This document shows positions 11,527 to 21,989 of a stretch of 64,000 bases of DNA, one piece after another. The position numbers and the translations under genes are program-made. Positions within the stretch are counted from its first letter, which is position 1. Each line of letters opens with the position of its first letter. Source of the stretch: Xylocopa sonorina (taxonomy: Eukaryota > Arthropoda > Insecta > Hymenoptera > Apidae); NCBI RefSeq assembly GCF_050948175.1, contig NW_027490390.1, positions 248,001-312,000 of the forward strand, in the 5' to 3' direction. The notes under the pieces were generated by a model. The model worked only from the letters and a program-made list of their open reading frames with translations. It did no database searches and had not been told where the DNA came from.

Positions 11527-12139
11527 TGAACCAACGCTTAGCCGCTTTTACTTTATTTCTTTTGTGTCAAGGTATCTTGCGCCTAGGTGGTTCCGGTAAG
11601 CTAGAACGAACCAGCGCTTAGCCGTGCCGTGCTTTACCGAAATGCAAGTACATTCGATGAGCTTCGATTCTCGGGTAAAGCGTACATGACGCGCGGGGAG
11701 GAAGGTATTCATCCGTCGGCTTGCGCGTGAATACGTGGGTGGTGCACCCAAATATCCGGACCGTCGCAGAGCTCTTCCGTATCCTGCGATGGAAGTCTTC
11801 GCCGCCGTACGTCCCGTACGAGCCTCCGAGCGCCCGATACCATCTTCAATACCCGTTAGCCGGGATCTGCCTACCTGGCGCCTGATTCCAGTCTCCATTC
11901 CGCCGTTCCAGCCGTACGCCGCCACTATCCGGGTCACCGGTCCTCGGCGCCTACGCTACCTGGAACGAGAAAGAAGTCAATGAGGCAAGAGCATCGAAAG
12001 GTAAGTTGCAAGTCTTTGTACTCGATAAATCGTGTCTTGTCCGCCGACGAACCCAGCTCCGCGCAGTTCGCGTCGATATCGGGAACGGCTACAATAAGTG
12101 TCCACCTGACGAGCGCTTTCGCGACTTCAGGACGCGACA
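11527..12139 (+). mobile_element. Gypsy 5' LTR (613 bp, start uncertain)
   Basis: The end is fixed by GACGCGACA at 12131-12139, and the last 139 bp align without gaps to the 3' LTR (about 15 mismatches, near 11%). The start is not clear: no TGTGACG is present, and the candidates are a TG at 11527, right where satellite ends, or a TGTG at about 11563. The U3 is related to the LTR at 51608-52195, not to the 3' LTR of the same element. A motif GAACCARCGCTTAGCCG occurs twice, near 11528 and 11605. A consensus-like splice donor GGTAAGT spans 12000-12006. A minus-strand open frame at 11548-11937 has a counterpart in the 51.6-kb LTR. Confidence 0.75.
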
Positions 12140-12150
12140 CGAACATATTT

Positions 12151-12170
12151 TTGTTGACAGCGGTGGGATT
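12151..12170 (+). promoter_or_regulatory. Candidate primer binding site (tRNA-Leu-like)
   Basis: TTGACAGCGGTGGGATT, 11 bases after the LTR end, resembles the complement of the 3' end of leucine tRNAs, which usually reads TGG followed by TG(A/G)CAG(C/A)(G/A)GTGGGATT. The first bases are TTG instead of TGG, and the distance is longer than usual, so the site is decayed or the match is partly chance. The tRNA comparison is from general knowledge. Confidence 0.45.
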
Positions 12171-12220
12171 TGCCTCGCGTTTCCTCCGGAAATTCTGCCG
12201 TTAGGGACCGCGAATTAGCC

Positions 12221-13564
12221 ATGGCGACTAGGACTCCACCAACAAAGACGCGACAACAAGCGCAAAAGGCCGCCGCGATGCAGGAAGCCGACAGATGTGT
12301 GACAGCGCGACAGACGTGTAAATAAAGTTCTCGATTTCGAAGACGCCGTAAGCGAGCCAAATCCGTGTACCGCACAGTCGAGCACCTCCGCGAAAGCGAT
12401 AGATACCGCTGCTCCGAGTACCGCTGCATTACTTCAGCAGGTCGAAATGTTACGCCGCGAGTTAGAGTCGATTCGTCGTACGCCCGACTTACCACGCGAC
12501 GATACGGTATCGCTAGATATGCCGCGTTTAGATCCGCGATCAGTTCAAAATTCAAATACGATATCGTACGTACACAGTTCGCAGCATGACGAACTTTCAC
12601 TTAAGCAGGCACTCGAGGCCGTACCTAATTTTGACGGGCAAAACATTCCCGTTTTACAATTTACCCGGGCGTGTAAAAGGGCTTACGACCTTATTCCTAA
12701 TGGTTGCGAGCGTACGTTTACGCGTTTGATCAAGGGTAAGCTTAAAGGTCGCGCATACGCCGCGGTAGAGGATGAACCCTGCCAAACAATATTAGAATTA
12801 ACGGACATTCTTCGTTGCTCGTTCGGTACAGTTAAATCCGCTGCGCACTATAGGGGCGAACTCGTCAACATTTTCATGTCTACAAACGAACACATTTTAG
12901 GCTACATTGGTCTCGTTAAGGACTTGAGAAATGCTATTATAGACTGTGACCGTCTCACTCAGCGGGATACTCAAGAGTCTCTCGAATCCGTAAACGAGTT
13001 CACGCTACAGTGTTTCAGGGACGGGCTTATCCCTGAAATTAGAATTCAGCTAACGATAAATCCGTGTACTACGTTACAGCAAACGTTTACTCGGGCGCGG
13101 GAAATATTCCAGATTCACGAACGCGACCTCAATCGGCAGCTAAACCGCGACCGCGAGCAGAGTCACGCGAAAAACGCGCCGAAATTATTTGTAATAAGTG
13201 CACTAACCCAGGTCACTACGCGACCGAATGTGGGCTTAAAACAGTCCCGCCATACCGATCGCAGGAACACCGGGAAACATACCTGCGTCTCAGGGACGTA
13301 CCCGTTCCCATTCAGCGCCCCGCGTACGAGCAACCGCGGCAAATTTTTTCTCGGGACGTGTCAAAATTCTGCAAATATTGCAAAACTCCAGGACACGATA
13401 TTGATGAGTGCCGAAAAAGACAATATAATAATAACTTGAACCGGAACTCGGGAAACGACCACAGCCTCCGCACCCGCCGCGAGACAGGTCGCGAGGCCGT
13501 TTCCAGGGTACGCTCTCTCGTAACGAGCAACACCGACGCGGAATACAACGAGGCGCAGCAGTAA
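12221..13564 (+). pseudogene. gag: Gag (capsid and zinc-knuckle nucleocapsid), frameshifted
   Basis: Structural polyprotein of the retrotransposon, which would form cytoplasmic particles and bind the RNA. The start chosen is ATG at 12221 (Met-Ala-Thr-Arg), the first ATG in the frame that also carries the nucleocapsid; it stops after 34 codons. The capsid-like middle (open from about 12310 to 13439) is in another frame. The C-terminal part, in the original frame, has two CCHC zinc knuckles, CNKCTNPGHYATEC and CKYCKTPGHDIDEC, near 13187-13230 and 13370-13410. One +1 and one -1 shift, near 12310 and 13130, compensate each other, so the ancestral gag was one frame ending at TAA 13562-13564. The stretch after the knuckles is basic and Ser/Arg-rich. 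The long minus-strand frame across this region is a shadow. Confidence 0.85.
13450..13456 (+). promoter_or_regulatory. Candidate -1 ribosomal frameshift site GGGAAAC
   Basis: GGGAAAC lies in gag as G-GGA-AAC, the phase needed for simultaneous -1 slippage. After a -1 shift the frame is open without a stop from here through the protease DTG and RT. Gag would otherwise end at 13564. GGGAAAC is an established slippery heptamer in retroviral gag-pro junctions. A GC-rich hairpin (CGCGA, six-base loop, TCGCG) lies at 13478-13493; its 21-base spacer is longer than the usual 5-9. Confidence 0.6.
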
Positions 13565-16500
13565 ATATAACTGAAAAACCGAGTACGCATAATGTAGTTT
13601 TACAAACGGACCTTTTAGTCGCGCCAACGCGATTTATGATCGACACCGGGGCGGAGATCAATATTATAAAAAAATCTGCTTTGAAACCATCCACGCGCAT
13701 AGATACCGTGGAAATAGTGGTGATAACGGGAGTCACAGACGGAAAGACCGCTACCTCAGGGACGGTGAATCTAGTAATTTTCAACCGCGTCGTTCCGTTT
13801 AACGTCGTTGGGGACAACTTTCCCCTTAAGACCGAAGGAATTCTCGGTTCGGGTTTCTGCGCGGGCGCGGAGATCTCGTTCCTCAAAAAATTTATTAGAT
13901 GGAACGGAAAAGAAATTCCATTCGAGAAAGATGTAGAATCACTCGAAGAAACGACGACGCGACCGAAATCGACTCCTTCGTTATCGCCGGAAAACAAACA
14001 AACGCCGCGCCAGAGATCCGCTCCCTCTCCGCCGCCGCAGTCTTCGCCTAAAGTGTCAGCTTCTCCGAGACGCAATGCTCCGGCGAAGCATAAACAAACA
14101 ATACCGAAGAAAGCCTCTTCTCCGAAGCCCGGGGATCGGATCGCGATTCCCCCGCGATCGAATATCGGAGTTAAGGTTCGCGTTTCCAATACAAACCGTC
14201 CGGAAGGTATAATTCCGCGGTTAGATTTAGCGCCGGGAATCTTCTTTGGAAAAGCCCTGGTAAGAGTCGTACGCGGTAGAGTCGTCACCCGAATAATTAA
14301 TTCATCGGATCGCACGGTCCAAATCACGCTACCCGACGTAACACTCGAACCAGCTCGAATCATGGCTCCCCTCCACCGGGAGGAGAGTCCGCTGCTATTT
14401 CCGGTTTTCGCAAAATCCAGTGTCTCCGAATCCACTGTTTCTAATTCCTCTGTATCCGCCGTACCGGCCGGCGCATCCCGAAAAAGGGAAATTTTAAATT
14501 CGAAATCAAATTCAGAGTCAGACTCGACGAACGAAACTCCTCCTTTGCACTGCAAAATAGCCATCGTGCAAAAGATCTCCTATGCGCAAGCGGTCGGTAA
14601 CCGCACAAAGCGAGTTCCAAAATCGGAAACGCCGCAATCGCCGAAATCCGTCGATCTGTCTAAACCTCGCCCAGAACGAATTCTCGAAATCCTCCGTCTC
14701 GATCATTTAAACTCCGAAGAAAAGGATCACGTCATTCGCCTCGTCCATAGCGCGCAGCAACTTTTCCACATCGAAGGCGATAAACTAGGGCATACGTCGG
14801 CCACTACGCACAAAATCCCGACGATCGACGATCGCCCGATTAATGTTAAACAATGTCGCTTTCCACCGGCGCATAAGGAGGAGATTCGGCGACAGGTCGA
14901 TAAGCTTTTACAAAAGGAGGTCATCTCTCCTTCGAAATCACCGTACAATTCACCACTGTGGGTCGTGCCCAAGAAGCCAGACTCCTTGGGCAACAAGCAG
15001 TGGCGAGTGGTAATAGATTATCGCGCTCTGAACGAGAAGTCCATAGCCGACGCGTATCCCCTCCCCTGTATCACCGAAATCTTAGATCAGCTCGGGAGCG
15101 CGAAATATTTCAGCACATTTGATCTCGCGAGCGGGTTCCATCAAATAGCTATGGAACCCGCTGACATTCCAAAAAACGCATTTTCCACGCCCCACGGGCA
15201 TTATGAGTTTAAGAGGATGCCGTTCGGTTTGAAAAATGCGCCCGCGACGTTTCAAAGGCTAATGGACAACGTTCTCTCGGGTCTTCAGGATAACAAAATT
15301 TTTGTATATCTGGACGACATAGTCATATATGGGAGCTCTCTTCAGGAACATAAAGCAAAATTCGAGAAACTAACGCAACGGTTGAAAGATGCCAATTTAG
15401 TGTTACAACCGGACAAATGCGAGTTTCTGAGGAGAGAAGTCACTTACCTGGGACATATAATTAGCGAGCACGGCGTAAAACCCGATCCCACCAAAATAAG
15501 CGCGGTAAAAGCTTTCCATGACCTCAAAACGCGAAACAAATTAAGCAATTTCTCGGGCTCGCGGGCTATTATAGGCGATTCATCGCGAACTTTTCACAGA
15601 TAGCTAAACCACTAACGAATTTACTAAAAAAAGACGCGCCTTTCACATGGCGCAATGAACAGGAAAATTCATTCGTAAAACTTAGAGACTGCCTATGCGA
15701 GGCCCCTATACTACAATACCCTAATTTCAAACAACCATTTGTTATAACTACCGATGCGTCCGCCGAAGCGATCGGCGCCATTCTAAGTCAGGGGCCGATA
15801 GGCCTCGATTTGCCAATCGCGTATACGTCACGGTTATTGAACACAGCGGAACGGAATTATTCTACTATCGAGAAGGAGTGCCTGGCGATAGTCTACGCCG
15901 TCCACTATTTCCGGCCGTACATATACGGTAACCAGTTTAAACTTGTTACCGATCATCGACCGTTAGTGTGGATGAACTCGGTCGAAGACCCATCCAGCAG
16001 GCTCGTGCGTTGGAGACTTAAACTCGCCGAATTCGATTACGAGATGGTTTATAAGAGCGGAAAAACTAACCTTAATGCGGACGCACTGTCGTGAAACCCG
16101 GTTCAAATTTTCCCGCTCTCCTATAGACATGACTCCGAGGACGACATCTTTGACATTCCTCCTCAAATTCGTAAGAAATACTCCACTCCAGCGTCACCTC
16201 CTTCTTCGGTAACGTCGGAAACTAACTTACCAACTTCGAGTAATCCCTTCTCTACCGACGGCAGTCCAATTACCTACATTCCTGCGCCATACGAACATAT
16301 CAGGCGCGAGCCATTATTTCAAATCAGCCGAGACTCAATTTCGACGAGACGAGACAACCTGGTCGTGTTCGTTACACAATCAGGGCACCCATACGATACG
16401 GGTGCCAAGGATCTCGAGAGAGCCGGTAAATTTATTCCTCATAAAAACCTCACACTTTCCAAAGCAAAAGTCGTGAAAATCGAACAGGAATTCCAAATTC

Positions 16501-17796
16501 AACTACCAATCCTCGAACATCCTAGTCGAACAGTCGACTTCCAAATAGCCATCGAAACCTTCCGTTCACTTTACGATGTAGTGAGCGAACTCCAACTATC
16601 TTCCTTCAGCATAGCGCAAACATCCATCGACTCCATCTCCTGGTCCAGAATCCAGAAAATACTCCAAGATTTATTCGATGAAACAGACGTTCACATCACA
16701 GTCTGTCAGGGACTGATCCGAACACCTTCAATCGAAGATCGATTGAAAATTATCAAAGAAAACCACGACTCGCCTGTCGGAGGTCACAAGGGGGTCAATA
16801 AAACCTACTCCCGCATTAAGCAACAGTATTTTTGGCCTAATATGAAGAATCAGATTCAGGAGTACATTGGCAAATGTAAGAGTTGCCAGACTGAAAAATT
16901 AGTCAGGATCAAAACCAGGCAACCTCTTACCTTAACAGACACCCCTGGCAGGGCTTTTGATAAAATTTCTATGGATGTGATGGGTCCTCTTCCCGAAACA
17001 CCCGAAGGTTTCATTAATATATTAACCATCCAGGACCTCCTTACCAAATACTCCATCGCCGTTCCTTTAAAATCAACGACCGCAGTCGACATTGCCGACG
17101 CACTAATAAGGGAGTTTATCTGCAAATTCGGATGCCCGAAAGGCATTCTCACTGATCAGGGCTCAAATTTTAGAAACAGTTTAATCAAAGCTATTGCCAT
17201 CAAGTTTCGTATCAAACAGTATAAGTCTAACCGCATTCCATCCGCAAACGAACGGGTCTGTTGAGAGATCTCACCAAGTCTTGGCCGAGTATTTGAAACA
17301 TTATATCGAGTCGAGTAACAATTGGGAAAAGTGGTTGCCGTATGCAATGTTCTCGTACAATACCAGCGTACACGAGGGAACGCTATATACGCCACACGAA
17401 TTAGTGTTCGGTAGAATAGCGAGGACATCGTCCGCCACTCCTTTCCAAGATAATTCCGAGAACGAGACGTATAGCGACTACCTCATAGAACTACACGAAA
17501 GAATTTCTAAATCGCCAGAATTAGCCAGAGCCAATCTAGATAACGCGAAGCGTAGGTCAAAATATTACTACGATCGAAACCTAAATGTTAAAAATTTTGA
17601 GGTTGGCCAGTGGGTTTACCGTCTCAAAGAACCAAATAAACACAAATTTCAATCTCAATATTCCGGACCATATAGAATCCTCGAAATTTTAAGCCATAGC
17701 AATGTAAAATTAAATGTAAAACGCCGACACAAATTCGTCCATACCAACAAAATCAAATTATGTAAGAGAATGCACAGTATGTATACCGCGGTATGA
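13457..17796 (+). pseudogene. pol: Pol (protease, RT, RNase H, integrase), three disruptions
   Basis: Replication polyprotein of the element. Aspartic protease: MIDTGAEINII from 13636, with catalytic DTG at 13642-13650. A Pro/Ser-rich linker follows (about 13930-14150). Reverse transcriptase spans about 14800-15520 and includes YLDD at 15307-15318. The frame then shifts near 15520. RNase H follows at about 15530-16090, with TDA near 15750 and TDHRPL near 15950, ending in ADALS and a TGA at 16092-16094 where related elements usually have an arginine codon. Integrase: an HHCC zinc finger at about 16763-16885, then the DDE triad with SMDVMG near 16970, LTDQGSNF near 17145 and the Glu of SVERSH at 17263. 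A second one-base shift near 17225 restores the first frame, and the product ends at TGA 17794-17796. No chromodomain is seen. Each domain motif is intact, so the decay is fairly recent. Confidence 0.92.
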
Positions 17797-18224
17797 GTGA
17801 GAGAGAACTAAAAAGGACTGAACTGAGAGATAGTGAACATAGTGAATTCGAAACGAACGCTAAACGTGAAAGTGATACTAGTTCCTCCAGTTCTGATGAT
17901 ACTCGCAACCGTAGTCTAGCAGCCAAACGATCTCGACAGGATGAGCCAGGCGAGATGTTCCACCATTCCGAGGCCTCCAGATCAGGCAAAAGATCTCGGC
18001 ATTGCCGAGATTCTTTCTCCAAGGGGGGGTGGTGTGACGTCAGGCGTACCGCATGCCACCCTCAGACGCCGCCCGCCACCCTCGACGGTCACAGATCAGC
18101 ATCCGCATCTCCTCCAGCATCCGGATCCCCTACACGCTGGCAACCCGCATACTCGCCGCCACGGAACGGGGAGGCGACGCCACACATACGCGAGGGAGGA
18201 TTCCACACCACGCTACGAGGATGA
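17793..18224 (+). CDS. ORF3, overlaps pol stop and reads into the 3' LTR
   Basis: A 143-codon frame whose ATG overlaps the pol stop as ATGA (17793-17796), an arrangement that can allow termination-reinitiation. Residues 1 to about 75 are highly charged and serine-rich (Glu, Arg, Lys, then a run SSSSSDD) with no signal peptide or membrane segment, so it is not an envelope. The frame then crosses the polypurine tract and enters U3, where it is Pro/Ala/Ser-rich. In the LTR fragment at 144-349 the last 50 or so codons remain open with few residue changes, but a 20-base indel puts the upstream part in another frame. It could be a small accessory protein, or a chance frame in GC-rich DNA. No homologue is recognised. 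Confidence 0.4.
   Translation: MSERELKRTELRDSEHSEFETNAKRESDTSSSSSDDTRNRSLAAKRSRQDEPGEMFHHSEASRSGKRSRHCRDSFSKGGWCDVRRTACHPQTPPATLDGHRSASASPPASGSPTRWQPAYSPPRNGEATPHIREGGFHTTLRG
18021..18032 (+). promoter_or_regulatory. Polypurine tract
   Basis: AAGGGGGGGTGG immediately precedes TGTGACG of the 3' LTR. A purine run in this position is the primer for plus-strand DNA synthesis in LTR elements, and it fixes the start of the LTR. Confidence 0.85.
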
Positions 18225-18389
18225 GGAGAGCTACGGCGCCTAGAGAAAAGGTAAGTTGTACGTCTTTGTACCCGGTAAATCGAGTCCTGTCCGCCGATGA
18301 ACCCAGCTCCGCGCAATTCGCGTCGATTTCGGGAACGGCTACGATAAGTGTCCCCGTGACGAGAGCCTTCGCGACTTCAGGACGTGACA
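18033..18389 (+). mobile_element. Gypsy 3' LTR (357 bp)
   Basis: Starts TGTGACGTCAGG directly after the polypurine tract and ends GACGTGACA at 18389, touching plus satellite at 18390. U3 (about 210 bp, GC-rich) matches the fragment at 144-349 and not the 5' LTR of this element. A splice-donor-like GGTAAGT occurs at 18250-18256, at the same place as in the 5' LTR. From there to the end the two LTRs are the same length (139 bp) and about 89% identical by my count. Confidence 0.9.
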
Positions 18390-21300
18390 CTTCAAAAGAA
18401 TGTAAATGCGACACTTCCTTGTTAGGAAATAGCGTTTGCAGATGTCTCCGTATCGTGCAATAGAGTTCTAATGCTTCTTAAATCGCGATATCGCATCTCA
18501 TTCCTATGTTTCGTGATAAGATATAATATTCATTGTGGAATGTTATGTATACCTCGTACTCACTTCAAAAGAATGTAAGTGCGACACTTCCCTGCTATTA
18601 AACAGCGTTTGCAGATGTCTACGTATCATAGCAATAAAGTTCTGATGCTTTTTAAATCGCGATATCGCATCTCATTTCCATGTTTCATGATAGGATACAA
18701 TATTCATTGTGGAGTGCTATGTATACCTCGCATTTACTTCAAAAGATTGTAACTGCGATACATCCTTGCTATTAGATACCGTTTGCAGATAACTACATAT
18801 CGTAGCAAAAGAGATCTTATGCTTTTTAAATCGCGATATCGCATCTCATACCTACATCTCATGATAAGATATAATATTCACTGCGAAGTATCATGTATAC
18901 CTCGTATTCACTTCAAAAGAATGTAAATTCGACACGTCCATGCTAGGAAATAGAGTTTGCATATGGCTACGTATCGTAGCAATAGAGTTCTAGTGCTTCT
19001 TAGAACACAATATCGCTCCTCATTTCTATGTTTCATGGTAAGATATAATATTCATTGTGTCGTGGTATGTATACCTCGTATTCACTTCAAAAGAATGTAA
19101 ATGCCACACTTCCTTGCTAGGAAGTAGCGTTTGCAGATATCTAGGTATCGAAGCAATAGTGTTCTAATGCTTTTTATATCGCGATATCGTATCTCATTTC
19201 TATGTTTCATGATAAAATATAATGTTCATTGCGAAGTGTCATGTATGCCTCGTATTCACTTCAAAAGAATGTAAATGCGACACTTTCATGATAGGAAATA
19301 GCGTTTGAAGATGCCTACGTATCGTAGCAATAGTGTCCTAATGTTTCTTGAAACGCGATACTACCTCTCATTTCAATGTTTCATGTTAGCATATAATATT
19401 CATTGCGAAGTTTCATGTATACCTCGTGTTCACTTCAGATGAATGTAAATGCGACACTTCCTTGCTAGGAAATAGCGTTTGCAGATGTCTACGTATCGTA
19501 GCAATAGAGTTCTAATGCTTCCTAAAACGCGATATCGCATCTCACTACTATGTTTCATGATAAGATATAATATTCATTGCGAATTCTCATGTATACCTCG
19601 TATTCACTTCAAAGGAATGTAAATGCGACGCTTCCTTGCTAGGAAATAGCGTTTGCAGATGTCTACGTATCGTAGCAATAGTGTCCTAATGCTTCTTAAA
19701 ACAAGATGTCGCATTTCATATCTATGTTTCGTGATAAGGTATAATATTCATGGGAAGTGTCAAGTATACCTCGTATTCACTTCAAAAGAAAGTAAATGCT
19801 ACGTTTCCGTCCTAATAAATAGCGTTGGCAGCTGTCTATGTATCGTAGCAATAGAGTCCTAATGCTTCTTCAAACGAGATGTCGCATTTCATTTCTGTGT
19901 TTCGTGATAAGATATAATATTCATTGCGAAGTGTCATGTATACCTCGTATTCCGTTCAAAAGAATGTAAATGCGACACTTCCTTGCTTGGAAATAGCGAT
20001 TGCAGATTTCTTCGCATCGTAGCAATAGTGTTCTAATGCTTATTAAATCTCGATATCGCATTTCATTTCTGTGTTTCGTGATAAGATATAATATTCATTG
20101 CGAAGTGTCATGTATACCTCGTATTCCGTTCAAAAGAATGTAAATGCGACACTTCCTTGCTAGGAAATAGCGTTTGCAGATATCTACGTATCGTAGCAAT
20201 AGAGTAGTAATGCTTCTCAAATCGCGATATCGCATCTCATTTCTATGTTTCATGATAAGATATAATGTTCATTGCGAAGGGTCATGTATACCTCGTATTC
20301 ACAACAGAAGAATGTAAACGCGACACTTCCATGCTAGGGAATAGCGTTTGCAGATTTCTACGTATCGTGGCAATAGAGTTCTAATGCTTCTTAAAACGCG
20401 ATATCGCATCTCACTGCTATGTTTCATGATAAGATATAATATTCATTGCGAAGTGTCATGTATACCTCGTATTCATTTCAAAAGAATGTAAATGCGAGTA
20501 TTCCTTGCTTAGAAATATCGTATCCAGATGTCTACGTATCAAAACAATAGATTTCTAGTGCTTCTTAAAACGAGATGTCGCATTTAACTTCTATGTTTCA
20601 TATTAAGATATAATATCCTATGCAAGGTGTCATGTATGCATCGTATTCACTTCAAACGAATGTAAATGCGACACTTCCTTGCTAGGAAATAGCGTTTGCA
20701 GATGTCTACGTATCGTAGCAATTAGGATCTAATGCTTCTTAAATCGCCATATCGCTTCTCATTTCTATGTTTCATGTTAATATATAATATTCACTGCGAA
20801 GTGTCATGTATACACCGCATACACTTCAAATGAATGTAAATGCGACACTTCCTTTCTAGGAAATAGCGATTGCAGATGTCTACGAATCGAAGCAATAGAG
20901 TTCTAATGCTTCTTAAGACGCGATATCGCATCTCACTTCTATGTTTCATTATAAGGCATAATATTCATTGCGAAGTGTCATGTATACCTCGTATTCATTT
21001 CAAAAGAATGTAAATGCGACACTTCCTTGCTAGGAAATAGCGTTTGCGTATTCTCTAGGTATCGTAGCAATAGAGTTCTAATTCTACTTAAATCGCGATA
21101 TCACATCACATTCCTATGTTTCGTAGTAAGATATAATATTCATTGCGAAGTATCATCTATGCCTCGTATTCACTTCAAAAGAATGTAAATGCGACACTTC
21201 CTTGCTAGGAAATAGCGTTTGCAGATGTGTACGTATCGAAGCAATAGGTTTCTAAACTTGCTAATTCGCGATATCGCATCTCATATGTATGTTTCATGAT

Positions 21301-21989
21301 AATATATAATATTCATTGCGAAGTGTCATGTATACCTCGCATACACTTCAAGTGAATGTGAATGCGACATTTCATGCTAGGAAATAGTGTTTGCAGATAT
21401 CTACGTATCGAAGCAATAGATTTCTAATGCTTCTTAAATCGCCATAGCGCTTCTCATTTCTATCTTTCATGATAATACATAATATTCAAAGCGAAGTGTC
21501 ATGTATACCTCGTATTAACTTCAAAAGAATGTAAATGCGACACTTCCTTGCTAGGAAGTAGCGTTTGCAGATGTCTACGTATCGAAGCAATAGAGTTCTA
21601 ATGCTTCTTAAATCGTCATATCGCATCTCATTTCTATGTTTCATGAAAAGATATAATATTCATTGTGGAGTGTTATGTATACCTCTTATTCACTTCAAAA
21701 GAATGTAAATGCTACAATTTCTTGCTAGGAAATAGCGTTTGCAGATGCTTACGTATCGAAGTAATAGATATCAACTGCTTCATATATCGCCACATCGCAT
21801 CTCATTTCTATGTTTCATGATAAGATATAATATTCATTGCGAAGTGTCATGTATACCTCGTATTCCTTTCAAAAGAATGTAAATGCGACACTTCCTTGCT
21901 AGGAGATAGCGTCTGCAGATGTCTACGTATCGAAGCAATAGAATTCTAATGCTTCTTAAATCGTCATATCGCATCTCATTTCTATGTTT

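Larger units (their letters stand above)
11527..18389 (+). mobile_element. Ty3/gypsy LTR retrotransposon, decayed, mismatched LTRs
   Basis: A plus-strand element of about 6.9 kb with the order LTR, tRNA primer site, gag, protease, RT, RNase H, integrase, purine tract, LTR. The order RT-RNase H-integrase is that of Ty3/gypsy and excludes Ty1/copia. I see no envelope gene and no chromodomain. Gag and pol each carry two single-base frame shifts and pol has one in-frame stop, so it cannot be active. The two LTRs share only their last 139 bp and differ completely in U3. There is no target-site duplication: the left flank is minus satellite, the right flank plus satellite. I infer a recombinant between two related elements. 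Confidence 0.92.

Noticed and set aside
13290..14564. Long minus-strand frame of 424 codons
   Set aside because: It is exactly antisense to gag zinc knuckles and the protease/linker region, which have clear motifs on the plus strand. It is a shadow of GC-rich codon use.
17156..17428. Minus-strand 90-codon frame in the integrase region
   Set aside because: Antisense to the integrase core with its DDE residues on the plus strand.
17793..18224. ORF3 as an envelope gene
   Set aside because: No signal peptide, membrane segment, cysteine pattern or cleavage site, and far too short.
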